Of a stretch of 64,000 nt of DNA, positions 27,734 through 37,538 are shown one piece after another. Every line of letters begins with the position of its first letter. The stretch's first letter is position 1. Both the position numbers and the translations under genes were made by a program. Source of the stretch: G963674665 sp964609625 (GTDB lineage Bacteria > Desulfobacterota > Desulfovibrionia > Desulfovibrionales > Desulfovibrionaceae); the NCBI GenBank assembly GCA_964609625.1, contig CAZSRS010000005.1, positions 62,001 to 126,000 on the forward strand, read 5' to 3'. Under the pieces are notes generated by a model. That model was not told the origin of the DNA. It did not search any database and saw only the letters and a list, made by a program, of their open reading frames with translations.

Positions 27734-28498
27734 ATGAACGAGAACAGCGGTTTTTTCCAGATCGACGCCAAGGGCGTATACTATCGGCAGCTCAACGAGC
27801 GGATTCGCAAGGCCGTGCAGGAAGGTGTCACCCGCATCGAACTCCGCAACGTCAACGGTCAGCGCTATATCGCCGACGGCCTGTCCGGGGATTTGGAATT
27901 CCTGATCCACGGCGTGCCGGGGCAGGACATGGCCGCGTTCATGAGCGGGCCGCGCATCAGAGTCCTGGGTAATGTCCAGGACGGGGTGGCCAACACCATG
28001 GACAACGGCCTGGTGGTCGTGGAGGGGCTCGCCGGCGACGTACTCGGTTACGGTATGCGGGGTGGCAAGGTCTTCGTGAAGGGTGACGTGGGCTACCGCG
28101 TGGGCATCCACATGAAGTCCTACATGGACAAGTCGCCGGCCATCGTGGTGGGGGGCAAGGCCGGAGACTTCCTTGGCGAATATATGGCCGGCGGAGCCAT
28201 CGTGCTGCTGGGCATGCATTCGGACAAGCCGGAGGCACCCATTGCCGGCCGCAGCCTGGGAACCGGCATGCATGGGGGGGCGATTTTCGTGCGTGAGGAA
28301 GTGCCTGCCCATCTGCTTGGTCCTGGGTTGCGGGCCGAACCGGCCGATGCCGACGACATGCGGTTTCTCCGCGAACAGGTGGAGCATTTTTGTAGGGAAC
28401 TGGGTGGCACGCCTGAAGAGGTGTTGGCTAGGCCGTTTTTCACCATCAAGCCCTATTCCCATCGCCCGTACGGCAACATGTATGTCGGGACCAACTGA
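27734..28498 (+). CDS. Split glutamate synthase, GXGXG-domain subunit (GltB3-type)
   Basis: 254 residues of the right-handed beta-helix GXGXG domain that forms the C-terminus of bacterial GltB. Repeating glycine-rich turns are visible (GDVLGYGMRGGKVFVKGDVG, GKAGDFLGEYMAGGAIVLLG, GTGMHGGAIFVREE). In whole GltB this domain is structural. ATG 27734 is preferred over the TTG at 27725 that overlaps the previous stop. It completes the three-gene operon. Confidence 0.92.
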   Translation: MNENSGFFQIDAKGVYYRQLNERIRKAVQEGVTRIELRNVNGQRYIADGLSGDLEFLIHGVPGQDMAAFMSGPRIRVLGNVQDGVANTMDNGLVVVEGLAGDVLGYGMRGGKVFVKGDVGYRVGIHMKSYMDKSPAIVVGGKAGDFLGEYMAGGAIVLLGMHSDKPEAPIAGRSLGTGMHGGAIFVREEVPAHLLGPGLRAEPADADDMRFLREQVEHFCRELGGTPEEVLARPFFTIKPYSHRPYGNMYVGTN

Positions 28499-28661
28499 CA
28501 ACCCGGGCCCCAGAGGATTGGACCATGCTCTGTGCGTCTCGCGAAATGGGTAATCTGCACAGGATGTTACACGATAATTCCCGGACAGTCCGTGAAGCCG
28601 TTGCAGTGAAAACAAAAGTATATTAGTAAACTCCTTTTCGCATAACGCGCAAGGAGGCACC
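28499..28661 (+). promoter_or_regulatory. Leader of yajC-secD-secF
   Basis: An AT-rich TATATTAG at 28619-28626 lies about 35 bases before the yajC start and could be a -10 element, but no matching -35 box is evident. A strong AAGGAGG ribosome site ends just before the ATG at 28662. Nothing else is recognisable. Confidence 0.3.
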
Positions 28662-29045
28662 ATGTTTTTCGATAATCTGGCATATGCCATGGGACAAGCA
28701 TCCCAGGGTGGCGGGCAAGGGCAGGGTAATCCCATTGCGGCATTCGCCCCCTTGATCATCATGTTCGCCATTTTCTACTTTCTGCTCATCAGGCCGCAGC
28801 AGAAAAAGGCGAAACAGCACAAGGAAGTCCTGGGCAATCTCAAGCGTGGGGATTTCGTCTTGACCAACGGCGGTTTGTATGGTCGCATCACCAACGTGGC
28901 CGACGACATTCTCACCGTGGACCTGGGCAACAACATCGAGGTGAAGGTTGGTCGCAGTTTCATTGCCGGCCTCGTTGACAAGCCCGAAAGGTTCAAATCC
29001 GACAGGAAGAGCAAGGCCGACAAAGACGAAAGCAACGAGGATTAG
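28662..29045 (+). CDS. yajC: YajC, Sec translocon accessory subunit
   Basis: 127 residues. A single membrane helix (FAPLIIMFAIFYFLLIRP) is followed by the diagnostic RPQQKKAKQHKEVLGNLKRGD and a small basic cytoplasmic domain (VLTNGGLYGRI). YajC associates with SecDF and YidC in the inner membrane. The N-terminal MFFDNLAYAMGQAS extension is rich in small residues. It is followed by secD and secF, as in most proteobacteria, after 167 bases without a gene. Confidence 0.96.
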   Translation: MFFDNLAYAMGQASQGGGQGQGNPIAAFAPLIIMFAIFYFLLIRPQQKKAKQHKEVLGNLKRGDFVLTNGGLYGRITNVADDILTVDLGNNIEVKVGRSFIAGLVDKPERFKSDRKSKADKDESNED

Positions 29046-29212
29046 TACTGTCGCGGCCGCGTTGCGTCGCATCGGCAGGCCATGTGCATTTTCCAGAACA
29101 GGAGAAGGACACATGCCTGCATTTTTCTTGTCCTGACGCGTTGTGTACGGCGCGGGAACCAGTAAGCCGCTCCGGTTCCGTGCCGCCATGATATTCTCCG
29201 CGAGGTGAAACA

Positions 29213-30808
29213 ATGAAAGGGAGTCTGCGTTGGCGCATTGCGCTGACACTTGTGGTTACGCTGCTGGCCGTGTTGTATGCGCTGCCTTCGGTGATACCGG
29301 AAAACTCGTCCCTGCGGTCTTTCCTGCCGAAGCACACCATCAATCTCGGGCTCGATTTGATGGGCGGCATCCATCTTACGTTGGGCGTGGACGTGGACAA
29401 GGCAGTGGAGAACGCCCTGGCCCAGACCGGTCAGGACCTGCGCGCCTTGTCCCGCGAGGATGAGATCGTCATTCTGCGGCCCATGGTGACTCCCGACATG
29501 CGGTTGGAATTCGTGTTGCTCAAGCAGGAGCAACAAGATGCCCTGAACACCCTGTTGGCCAAAAGCTACAAGGTATTGACGCTGATCAAGAAGGAACCCC
29601 TGGAAGACGGCAAGATCAAATACATCATGGGGTTCGAGGACGAATACCGGCAGTATATCGCCAACATGGCCCTGGATCAGGCCGTGAAGACCATCCGCAA
29701 CCGTATCGACCAGTTCGGTGTCACGGAGCCGGACATCCGCAAGCAACAGGACTACCGCATCCAGGTGCAACTGCCCGGTCTGGACGATCCGCAACGCGCC
29801 ATCGAGGTACTGGGCAAGACCGCGCATCTGGAATTCAAGCTCGTGGACGAGGAAACTGACATTGAAAAGGCCAAGCAGGGTCTGCTTCCTCCGGGCAGTG
29901 AACTCAACGTCATGCGCGATCACAGAGCCGACGGTTCCTATGTCGAACGCCCCATTGTCCTGAAGAAGGATGTGTTGATGACCGGTGAGCACATCACCGA
30001 CGCCAACACCAACTTTGATTCCTACAACCAGCCTTACGTAATGTTGAACTTCAACAATACCGGAGCCCGACTCTTCGAGCGCATCACCGGGGAGCACGTG
30101 AAAAAGCGTTTGGCCATCGTGCTTGACGGCAAGGTCTACTCCGCTCCCGTGATCCAGGAACGCATCATGGGAGGGCGTGCCAGCATCTCCGGCCGCTTCA
30201 CCGTCGAGGAGGCGCGGGACTTGGCCATCGTGCTGCGTGCCGGAGCTCTGCCCGCTCCGGTCAGCGTGCTCGAGGAGCGTAGCGTGGGCCCCTCCCTGGG
30301 GCAGGAGTCCATCGACAAGGGCATCAACTCCGCCCTTATCGGCGGCGCCATCGTCCTACTGTTCATGATCGTCTACTACGGCATCGGCGGCGTGGTCACC
30401 GACATGGTCCTGGGCTTGAACATCGTGCTGATCATGGCCGGTCTGGCCGGTTTCGGCGCCACCCTGACCCTGCCGGGCATAGCGGGCATCATCCTGACCA
30501 TCGGTATGGCCGTGGACGCCAACGTACTCATCTTCGAGCGCATCCGGGAGGAGCTGGACAAGGGACTCACACCCCGGGCGGCCCTGGACGAAGGATACAG
30601 TCGGGCCACCCTGACCATCCTGGACGCCAACGTGACCACAGTCATCGCGGCCGTGATTCTCTACCAGTTCGGCACCGGCCCAATCCGCGGCTTTGCCGTG
30701 ACGCTGACCCTGGGTATCCTGGCGTCCATGTTCACGGCCATCTTTGTGTCGCGCATCTTTTTCGATCTCTGGCTGCTGCGCAAGAAAGCCGCCACGCTGA
30801 ACATATGA
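29213..30808 (+). CDS. secD: SecD, protein translocase subunit
   Basis: 531 residues, RND superfamily. An N-terminal helix (LTLVVTLLAVLYALPSVIP) is followed by LGLDLMGGIHLTLGVD, a large periplasmic domain with P1-head and base parts (IRNRIDQFGVTEPDI, VQLPGLDDPQRAIEVLGKTA), and a C-terminal six-helix membrane domain (IAGIILTIGMAVDANVLIFE). SecDF uses proton-motive force to pull preproteins across the membrane. Length is shorter than the E. coli protein (615), as in many delta-proteobacteria. Confidence 0.97.
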   Translation: MKGSLRWRIALTLVVTLLAVLYALPSVIPENSSLRSFLPKHTINLGLDLMGGIHLTLGVDVDKAVENALAQTGQDLRALSREDEIVILRPMVTPDMRLEFVLLKQEQQDALNTLLAKSYKVLTLIKKEPLEDGKIKYIMGFEDEYRQYIANMALDQAVKTIRNRIDQFGVTEPDIRKQQDYRIQVQLPGLDDPQRAIEVLGKTAHLEFKLVDEETDIEKAKQGLLPPGSELNVMRDHRADGSYVERPIVLKKDVLMTGEHITDANTNFDSYNQPYVMLNFNNTGARLFERITGEHVKKRLAIVLDGKVYSAPVIQERIMGGRASISGRFTVEEARDLAIVLRAGALPAPVSVLEERSVGPSLGQESIDKGINSALIGGAIVLLFMIVYYGIGGVVTDMVLGLNIVLIMAGLAGFGATLTLPGIAGIILTIGMAVDANVLIFERIREELDKGLTPRAALDEGYSRATLTILDANVTTVIAAVILYQFGTGPIRGFAVTLTLGILASMFTAIFVSRIFFDLWLLRKKAATLNI

Positions 30809-30843
30809 CGCACCGGTGTGCGGCAACACAGGAGTGAACAACC

Positions 30844-31899
30844 ATGGGACTGCGGTTCATCAGCAACGACATCAACATCAATTTCATCGGGGTGCGCAGG
30901 ATCGCCTTCGCCGCCTCCCTGATCCTGATTTTGCTGGGACTGGGCTCGCTGCTCCTCAAGGGCGGCCCTCGCTATGGCATCGATTTCGCCGGCGGCATCA
31001 TGGTCCAGATATCCTTCAAGGACAATGTCCCGTTGGAGGACATCAAGAACAGCCTCAAGGATGCTGCAATACCGGAGATGGTGGTGCAACGCTTCGGCAT
31101 GGAAGGCGACAACGAATTTCTGATCCGGGTCTCAGCCTCCGATCTTCAACCCGGTGATGTGCGCCTTGCCGTGGAACAGGCCTTTGCCAAAGATCTGGGA
31201 GACAAGGGCTGGGAAGTCCAGCGTCTGGAGATGGTCGGCCCCAAGGTCGGACAGGACCTTCGCAATAGTGCCCTGGAGGCTTTGTTCTACGCCGTGCTGC
31301 TCATCGCCATCTACATCTCGGGACGCTTCGAGCAGCGTTGGTGGGCGGCCGGGCTGATGGCCGGAGCCTTGGCTTTTGCCATGTATGTCCTGGGGCTGCT
31401 CAACGTGCCCGTGGCCTATCTCACCCTGGCTGCCATGCTCGTGACCCTGGTGCTTTGCTGGCGTCTGAAGTTGAACTATGCCCTGGGCGCGGTCATCGCC
31501 CTGATCCACGACGTGATCATCACCGTGGGCGTGTTCTCCCTGCTGAACAAGGAGTTCGATCTGACCATCGTGGCCGCGTTGCTGACCATCGTGGGCTACT
31601 CCCTCAATGATACCATCATTGTCTTCGACCGTATCCGCGAGAATTTGCGCCTCAAGATCTCCAGCAGGCTCTCCCAGACCATCAACAGGAGCATCAACCA
31701 AACCCTCAGCCGAACCCTGCTGACCTCGGGCACCACCCTGCTCGTGGTGTTCTGTCTTTATATCCTGGGCGGCGGAGTGATCCACGACTTTGCCCTGGCC
31801 CTGCTCATTGGCATCGGGGTGGGCACGTACTCCTCCATTTTCGTGGCCAGTCCCATTCTGTTGGCTTTTCAGCCCCGCGAGGAGCCCGAGGCGGCGTAA
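30844..31899 (+). CDS. secF: SecF, protein translocase subunit
   Basis: 351 residues. A first helix, then GIDFAGGIMVQISF, a small periplasmic domain, and the SecD/SecF membrane module with VGYSLNDTIIVFDRIREN and LSRTLLTSGTTLLVV. It pairs with SecD. An unexpected feature is FEQRWWAAGLMAGALAFAMYVLG, where most SecF have a charged segment, but the fold is intact. It is 35 bases from secD and is followed by a long hairpin. Confidence 0.96.
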   Translation: MGLRFISNDININFIGVRRIAFAASLILILLGLGSLLLKGGPRYGIDFAGGIMVQISFKDNVPLEDIKNSLKDAAIPEMVVQRFGMEGDNEFLIRVSASDLQPGDVRLAVEQAFAKDLGDKGWEVQRLEMVGPKVGQDLRNSALEALFYAVLLIAIYISGRFEQRWWAAGLMAGALAFAMYVLGLLNVPVAYLTLAAMLVTLVLCWRLKLNYALGAVIALIHDVIITVGVFSLLNKEFDLTIVAALLTIVGYSLNDTIIVFDRIRENLRLKISSRLSQTINRSINQTLSRTLLTSGTTLLVVFCLYILGGGVIHDFALALLIGIGVGTYSSIFVASPILLAFQPREEPEAA

Positions 31900-31962
31900 C
31901 GACGCACTTCAATCCCGATACAACGTCGCGGAGAGCGAAGCCGGGATCGCATGAAATCCAAT

Positions 31963-32004
31963 CAAGACCCCTCATTCATCCGACAGGATGTGTGAGGGGT
32001 CTTG
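31963..32004. terminator. Long hairpin between convergent secF and hybrid kinase
   Basis: Perfect 12-bp arms (31963-31974 and 31993-32004) with an inner CATCC-GACA-GGATG stem-loop. No U-tract follows on either strand. Its place between convergent stop codons suggests a bidirectional transcription barrier, possibly needing a factor. Confidence 0.65.
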
Positions 32005-32037
32005 ACTTGCCCGTTGGAGCCAGGGATGAGCGCGCGT

Positions 32038-34560
32038 TCAGTCCGGCATCAGGATGGCGATGATGTCGGGGAATTGTGATAACCGCTCCAGGTCGAGTCT
32101 GCCGCTGGCTGCCGCCGGGATGATCACGGTGCCGCTGAAGCCCTGTTCCAGGACATTCCAGATGTCTTCTGGAGGGCAAGTGCGCATTTCGCCGGAGCAC
32201 AGTCGCACGAGTTTGGCTTTATCCGACGGGGTGTACCGGGCATTGATCAACACACACTGTTTGGCCAGGGGACGGTCCTGTTGCACCAGGCCGTTGACGG
32301 TGCGCAACAGTGTATCTTCGTCCAGGGGCTTGGGCAGGGTGGCGTCGCCCTTGATGCTCGTGCTGCCGAGAACCGCCGAAATCACGACAACGGGAATATC
32401 CCGGGTCATGGGGTCTTGCCGCAACAGGTGGATGGTTGTTTCCCCGTCCATTTCGGGCATCAGCAGATCCATGGTGATGCAGTTGGGCAGGTGCCGTTTG
32501 GCTAGTTCCAGAGCAGTCGGGCCGTTGGCTGCCGTGAGCACGGCATAGCCTTCTGTCTCGAGAATATGCTTCAAATACAAGCAGATGGATGGATCGTCGT
32601 CCACAGCCAGGATCAGCGGAGCGTTGGAGTCCTCGAGTCGGGCCGTTGCGGCAGGAGGCGCGAGCTGTAATACATGCGAACCCTGGTCGGGATCATGCTG
32701 TGGGTGCAGGGGCAAGGTGAACGTGAAACTGCTCCCCAAGCCAGGAGCGCTCTCCACCCAGATCCTGCCACCGTGATGTTCCACGATCTCCCGTGAGATT
32801 GGCAGGCCCAGGCCGGTGCCCTTGGGTTTGTCGGTCATGGTGTTGCCCGACTGTTTGAACCGCTCGAAGACGCTTTCCTGATCACTCGTGGGGATGCCGA
32901 TGCCGGTGTCGGTGACGCTGACGCGCAGATGCCCGTCTTCGAGGCAGGCGGCACAGTGAATGCTTCCATTATCAGTAAATTTCACCGCGTTGGAGATCAG
33001 GTTGACCAGTACCTGGATGAGTCTATCGAAGTCGCCCATGAAGGTGGGGAGATTCTCCTGGATGTTCATGGAGAACTTAAGGTTCTTCTGTTCGTACAGG
33101 CTTCGGGTCGTTGCGGCAGCGTGTTGCAGCACCTGTTCCATGGCCAGGGGTTGCAATCGCCACTCCATCTTGCCCGACTCCATCTTGGCGATGTCCAGCA
33201 CGTCGTTGATGAGTTCGGTGAGGCGTTTTCCTTCGGCGATGATGATCTCTAGATTTTCAGAGACCTGGGATATGGCCCGGTCGATTTTTCTGTCTTCGAG
33301 GTTCAGGGCCGTATAGATACTGCTCTCCAGCTTTTTCTTGATGATCTTGGCGAAACCGAGCACCGAGGTGAGGGGTGTTCTGAGTTCGTGGGACACCGTG
33401 GTGATGAAGTCCGTCTTCATCATGTCCACTTCCTTTTCCACCGTGATGTCGCGGATAAGGATCGCGGCACCCAGGCAGTTATCGCTCGCGTGGCGTGAGG
33501 TGTCCTTGGAGGGATTGTTCGGCGTGTGGGGGGGGCAAATGGCCGTGGCCGAGGCCTTGCCGATACGGCCTGCAAGGAGGGAGACCTCCGCGTGGAAGAT
33601 TTCATCGACTGTGTCCATGGCTGCATAGGCCAGTTTCAGGATTTCCTCGGTGAAAAGCAGCCTGACCTCCTTGCCGCGCAGGTCGGTTCCCATGAAGCCG
33701 TACAGCGTGAGCAGGGCGGGGTTGTACAGCGAGACCCGGCCCTCCTTGTCCACCACAAGCAACCCATCGGCCATGTTTTCGATGATGGCTCGCTGATGCG
33801 CAAGGCTTTCCGACAGTTCGTGGGTTGCTTTCTCGACTTCCTTTTCCAGGTCCGTGATCAGGCTGGAAAGTTCACTGGCCATGGTATTCATGGTATCGGC
33901 CAGGATGCCTACCTCGTCGTTGGTCCTGATGTTCACGGGAGCCGAGAAATCGTGCCGTTTCAGTCTCTTGGCATACTCGGTGAGCTGGTTCAAGGGGAGG
34001 GATATCCGGTTGACCACGAAGTAGAGCAACGCGGTGCTGCCCAGGAAGATGATCAGCATCAAAACCTGCATCCGCAGGATGGTGCTGCGGATGTAGCTGC
34101 CGATCAGCCCCATGTCCATGCCCACGTGCACATACCCGGCCACGCCCGCCATGATGGGCTTGGAGATATCGAGCATTTCGCCGAGTCCTTCCACATTGAG
34201 CCGCTTCACCATCATGCCGTGTGAGTCTGTTGGGATGTTCCGGACCTCCGGCGGTACCTGAGGAACAAAAGTATGGGTGACGATCTCTCCGTCGGAATCC
34301 TCCACAAAGACGTAGGCGGCACCTTCGATTTCCAGAAACTGGTCAACCATGGCCTGGACAGTGGAGAGATCGCGATTGATGATCACCTCCACGCTGGAGC
34401 TGGCGATGCTGCGGGCGATGGCGCGACCCTTGCTGATGAACTCCTGGGTCATGTGCCTGTAGAGGGTGACTGCCGAGAGCACGGTGGAGGCCACCGAAAT
34501 GACGCCGAAGAGCATGATCATCATCATCAGGGTGCGTCTGAAGAGTTTGGTCCGTTTCAT
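32038..34560 (-). CDS. Membrane hybrid histidine kinase (HAMP-PAS-HisKA-HATPase-REC)
   Basis: 840 residues from the ATG at 34560; the TTG at 34569 is less likely. Two membrane helices (about 10-32 and 162-184) flank a periplasmic sensor region of about 130 residues. Then HAMP, a PAS domain (AIIENMADGLLVVDKEG), HisKA (FITTVSHELRTPLTSVLGF), HATPase (NLISNAVKF, DTGIGI, GTGLGLPIS), and a receiver (LAVDDDPSICL, acceptor in TMDLLMPEMDG, lysine in LPKPL). A C-terminal tail of about 70 residues is unassigned. ATGA overlap with the upstream ligand-binding protein gene implies joint function: periplasmic ligand sensing. Confidence 0.92.
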   Translation of the reverse strand: MKRTKLFRRTLMMMIMLFGVISVASTVLSAVTLYRHMTQEFISKGRAIARSIASSSVEVIINRDLSTVQAMVDQFLEIEGAAYVFVEDSDGEIVTHTFVPQVPPEVRNIPTDSHGMMVKRLNVEGLGEMLDISKPIMAGVAGYVHVGMDMGLIGSYIRSTILRMQVLMLIIFLGSTALLYFVVNRISLPLNQLTEYAKRLKRHDFSAPVNIRTNDEVGILADTMNTMASELSSLITDLEKEVEKATHELSESLAHQRAIIENMADGLLVVDKEGRVSLYNPALLTLYGFMGTDLRGKEVRLLFTEEILKLAYAAMDTVDEIFHAEVSLLAGRIGKASATAICPPHTPNNPSKDTSRHASDNCLGAAILIRDITVEKEVDMMKTDFITTVSHELRTPLTSVLGFAKIIKKKLESSIYTALNLEDRKIDRAISQVSENLEIIIAEGKRLTELINDVLDIAKMESGKMEWRLQPLAMEQVLQHAAATTRSLYEQKNLKFSMNIQENLPTFMGDFDRLIQVLVNLISNAVKFTDNGSIHCAACLEDGHLRVSVTDTGIGIPTSDQESVFERFKQSGNTMTDKPKGTGLGLPISREIVEHHGGRIWVESAPGLGSSFTFTLPLHPQHDPDQGSHVLQLAPPAATARLEDSNAPLILAVDDDPSICLYLKHILETEGYAVLTAANGPTALELAKRHLPNCITMDLLMPEMDGETTIHLLRQDPMTRDIPVVVISAVLGSTSIKGDATLPKPLDEDTLLRTVNGLVQQDRPLAKQCVLINARYTPSDKAKLVRLCSGEMRTCPPEDIWNVLEQGFSGTVIIPAAASGRLDLERLSQFPDIIAILMPD

Positions 34561-35870
34561 TTCGCCCAAACCTTCCAGTCCGCGATGGGCAGGAATTTGC
34601 CATCCGCCACCGTGGTGTAGTAGATCCTGTCCAGCCCCTGGTGCCTGGTGACCGAGAACCGCACGGGAGTGTCGATGCCTATGTCCAGGTTGTCGATGGA
34701 CTCCGCGGCGAGGGCGAGGTCACGAGGAGAGGGGTGGGGGCCCAGATTCTCCAGAACCCTGGCCATGACCTTGGCGTTGAGGAATCCCTCGAAGCTGGTG
34801 AAGCTGTAAGGCAAGAGGACGTAGTTACCGGCTGAGAATTCCTCGGGAGGCGGCGGGGCCAGCTCATCCATGAGCGAGCGATACTCCCGCACCACGGGGA
34901 GACTGGTATCCTCGTAACTCGGCACTACCTGGGTGTTTATGAGATTGCGGGTGTAGTTCCGGCCGTTGTGCGAGCCGACCGTATCCAGGAGTGTGAGCAG
35001 GTTTTCGCTGCCCACGAAGGAGAGGTTGGCGATGGGGATGTCTAGTCCGGCGTCGCGTGCGTCGCGGATGAAGGCGGCGCAGGCTGCGTACGCGCCCACG
35101 GCGATGATGGCGTCGGGGTTGCCCGCGGCGATGATGCGTACTTGTTGAGAAAAATCCGAGGAAAAGGGCGCGCCCCTGGCATAGGTGGCCTCGGAGGCCA
35201 TTTGCAGGTCGCGGGCCTTGAGACCGCGACGCACGCCATCCCAGCCGCTGCGACCGTAGCTGTCCGCCTGGTAGAACACCGAGATGCGGGTGCGTCCCAC
35301 CTGGAGAAAATGATGCACCAGCCCGGCCGTCTCCTGGCGGTAGGAGGCGCGAAGGTTGAAGACGTAGGAATCGTAGGGGTACTGCCGGTGTGGTTCGGCA
35401 CCAGTGAAAGGGAAGAAGAGGTATTTATGCTTTTCGCTGTACAGTTTGAGAAGGGGCAGTATACGGGTCACGGTGGGCGTGCCCACGTAATTGAACAACG
35501 CGATGATCTTGGGATTGTGCAGGAAGTCGAGGGTGTTTTCAATGGCCGGTGTGGGGTTGTAACCGTCGTCCAGGGGCATGATGACGACCGTGCGCCCGTG
35601 AATTCCCCCGTTGCGGTTGACCTTTTCAAAATAGGCCTTGGAGCCGCGGTAGAGTTCGATGCCCAGTCCTCTACTCGGACCCGTGAAGGCCGCGGACATG
35701 CCAAGGACGTATTCTCCGGAATCGTTGTAACGATCTGGGTCGGCTTGCTCATGGCCGTGAACAGCGCTCGCGAGACCAAGACCTAGCACGCACGTACACA
35801 CCACCAGAATCAGAATGCTACGGCTTCTGCGAGAGGAAGCAACTGGAGGAAGGCGAGAGTCTTTCTGCAA
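34557..35870 (-). CDS. Periplasmic ligand-binding protein, branched-chain amino-acid receptor type (Peripla_BP_6)
   Basis: About 437 residues from a TTG at 35870 (start uncertain). Signal peptide ILILVVCTCVLGLGLASAVHG, then a type-I periplasmic binding fold: VLGMSAAFTGPSRGLGIELYRG, YFEKVNRNGGIHGRTV, YGRSGWDGVRRGL. This is the LivJ/UrtA-like pattern. No ABC transporter genes are near. Its stop overlaps the start of a membrane histidine kinase, so it most likely works as the ligand receptor of that kinase, in the way LuxP serves LuxQ. The ligand is unknown. Confidence 0.87.
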   Translation of the reverse strand: MQKDSRLPPVASSRRSRSILILVVCTCVLGLGLASAVHGHEQADPDRYNDSGEYVLGMSAAFTGPSRGLGIELYRGSKAYFEKVNRNGGIHGRTVVIMPLDDGYNPTPAIENTLDFLHNPKIIALFNYVGTPTVTRILPLLKLYSEKHKYLFFPFTGAEPHRQYPYDSYVFNLRASYRQETAGLVHHFLQVGRTRISVFYQADSYGRSGWDGVRRGLKARDLQMASEATYARGAPFSSDFSQQVRIIAAGNPDAIIAVGAYAACAAFIRDARDAGLDIPIANLSFVGSENLLTLLDTVGSHNGRNYTRNLINTQVVPSYEDTSLPVVREYRSLMDELAPPPPEEFSAGNYVLLPYSFTSFEGFLNAKVMARVLENLGPHPSPRDLALAAESIDNLDIGIDTPVRFSVTRHQGLDRIYYTTVADGKFLPIADWKVWAK

Positions 35871-35938
35871 GGAGCCTTGTTCTCCCTGGAAGGCGGTTAG
35901 GCGCAGTTACAACAAAATACCTCAGGCTCCGGTAAATA

Positions 35939-37519
35939 TCAATCCGCCCGGAAATGGCAGCCTATGCTCCCCTTGTTGCGCTTTGCCGCGAGCGTGATGT
36001 TGTAGGCCGCCTGGGCACCGTGCACAAGGTCGATGATACTTTTTGAAAGCGGCGTGCGTTTGTAGAAATCCAGCAGGTTTTTGAACAGGTTGCGCAGGTC
36101 GTCCGTGGCGCGTTGCAACCGCTGGGTGTTACGTACTATCCCTACGTAATTCCACATCGTGTTGCGGATCGTACTCCAGTCCTGGGCAATGAGAGCGGGA
36201 TCTTCGTTGTGTTCCTGCCCAGGGCTCTGCCAGTCGGGGATGGAGTCGAAGAGTTTGTTGCGGACGCAGTGCCGGGCGTTGAGGCGTCTGCAGATATCCC
36301 TGGCGGCTGTGGCGCCCCAGAGCAGCCCCTCCAGGAGGGACGTACTCGCGAGTCGGTTGGCGCCGTGCACGCCGGTACAACTGCATTCTCCGGCCGCATA
36401 GAGCCGCTCCAGTGTGGTTCGGGCGCGGGTGTCGGAAAGAACCCCGCCGCAGAAGTAGTGCGCGGCCGGCACTACTGGGATGGGATCGCGCCGGATGTCG
36501 ATGCCGATCTGCATGCACTTGTCGAAGATGGTGGGGAAGCGCTGTGTGACGTCGGTCTCGACGAAATGGGCCACGTCCAGGAAGACACAGGGCTCGCCCG
36601 TATGCAGCATTTCCTCCATGATGGCGCGCGAAACCACGTCGCGCGGGGCCAAATCGCCACGCTGGTCAAAGCGGTGCATGAAGGGTTCGCCTTTGGCGTT
36701 GATCAACCGGGCTCCTTCCCCCCGCAGGGCTTCGGTGATCAGGAAACGGCGTTCAGCCTTATGGTACAGAGCCGTGGGATGGAACTGCACGAATTCGCTG
36801 TTCATGATCCGGGCTCCGGCGCGAAAGGCCATGCTCAGGCTTGAACCTATGGAGCAGGAGGCATTGGTGGTGTGCAGGAATACCTGCCCCACGCCGCCTG
36901 TGGCAAGAACCGTGAAGTCGGCCAGGATCGTCCGCACGCTTTTTGACTGGTCGTCAAAGGCGTAGGCGCCCAAGCACTGGTTCATGATCTGGTATTTGAA
37001 CTCCAGACTGCGGGACTGGTGGTGGCTGGTGAGCAGGTCCACAGCGGTATGCTCATGCAGGACCTTGATGTTCGGCTGTTTGGCCACGGCCGCCATGAGT
37101 CCGTCCATGATGGCGCGGCCGGTGTAGTCGGCGCAGTGCAGGATACGCCGCTCCCCGTGTCCGCCTTCGATGCGCAGGTCCCACTCGCAGTTTTCACCCC
37201 TGACAAAAGGGATGCCCAGGCGCTGCAGCAGAATGTCGCGCACGGCCTGCGGACCTTTGCGGCTGAGGAAGCGCACGGCAGGAAGGTAGTTGTGCCGGCG
37301 CCCTCCTTCGAGAATGTCCTCTTCCAGCTGTCCGGGATCGTTTTCCATGGCGCGGAAGACAATGCCCCCTTGGGCCAGGGCGGTGTTGCCCGTGTCCATG
37401 GCCTTGCCGGCAGTGAGCAGTGTGGTTTCAAATCCTTCGTCGGCGAGGAGCAGGGCTGCGGTACAGCCCGCAATACCGGAACCGATGACAAGGACGTTGG
37501 TGCGGAGTCGTGTTTCCAT
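35939..37519 (-). CDS. nadB: NadB, L-aspartate oxidase
   Basis: 526 residues of the succinate dehydrogenase/fumarate reductase flavoprotein family. FAD site VLVIGSGIAGCTAALLLADEG, substrate region ALAQGGIVF, HCADYTGRAI, QFHPTALYH, LRGEGARL, and APRDVVSRAI with the catalytic Arg. AGECSCTGVHGANRLASTSLLEGL separates NadB from fumarate reductase. It oxidises aspartate to iminoaspartate for quinolinate synthesis. It is the last gene of nadC-nadA-nadB, 19 bases after nadA. Confidence 0.96.
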   Translation of the reverse strand: METRLRTNVLVIGSGIAGCTAALLLADEGFETTLLTAGKAMDTGNTALAQGGIVFRAMENDPGQLEEDILEGGRRHNYLPAVRFLSRKGPQAVRDILLQRLGIPFVRGENCEWDLRIEGGHGERRILHCADYTGRAIMDGLMAAVAKQPNIKVLHEHTAVDLLTSHHQSRSLEFKYQIMNQCLGAYAFDDQSKSVRTILADFTVLATGGVGQVFLHTTNASCSIGSSLSMAFRAGARIMNSEFVQFHPTALYHKAERRFLITEALRGEGARLINAKGEPFMHRFDQRGDLAPRDVVSRAIMEEMLHTGEPCVFLDVAHFVETDVTQRFPTIFDKCMQIGIDIRRDPIPVVPAAHYFCGGVLSDTRARTTLERLYAAGECSCTGVHGANRLASTSLLEGLLWGATAARDICRRLNARHCVRNKLFDSIPDWQSPGQEHNEDPALIAQDWSTIRNTMWNYVGIVRNTQRLQRATDDLRNLFKNLLDFYKRTPLSKSIIDLVHGAQAAYNITLAAKRNKGSIGCHFRAD

Positions 37520-37538
37520 GTCAGACCTTGTTCACACG

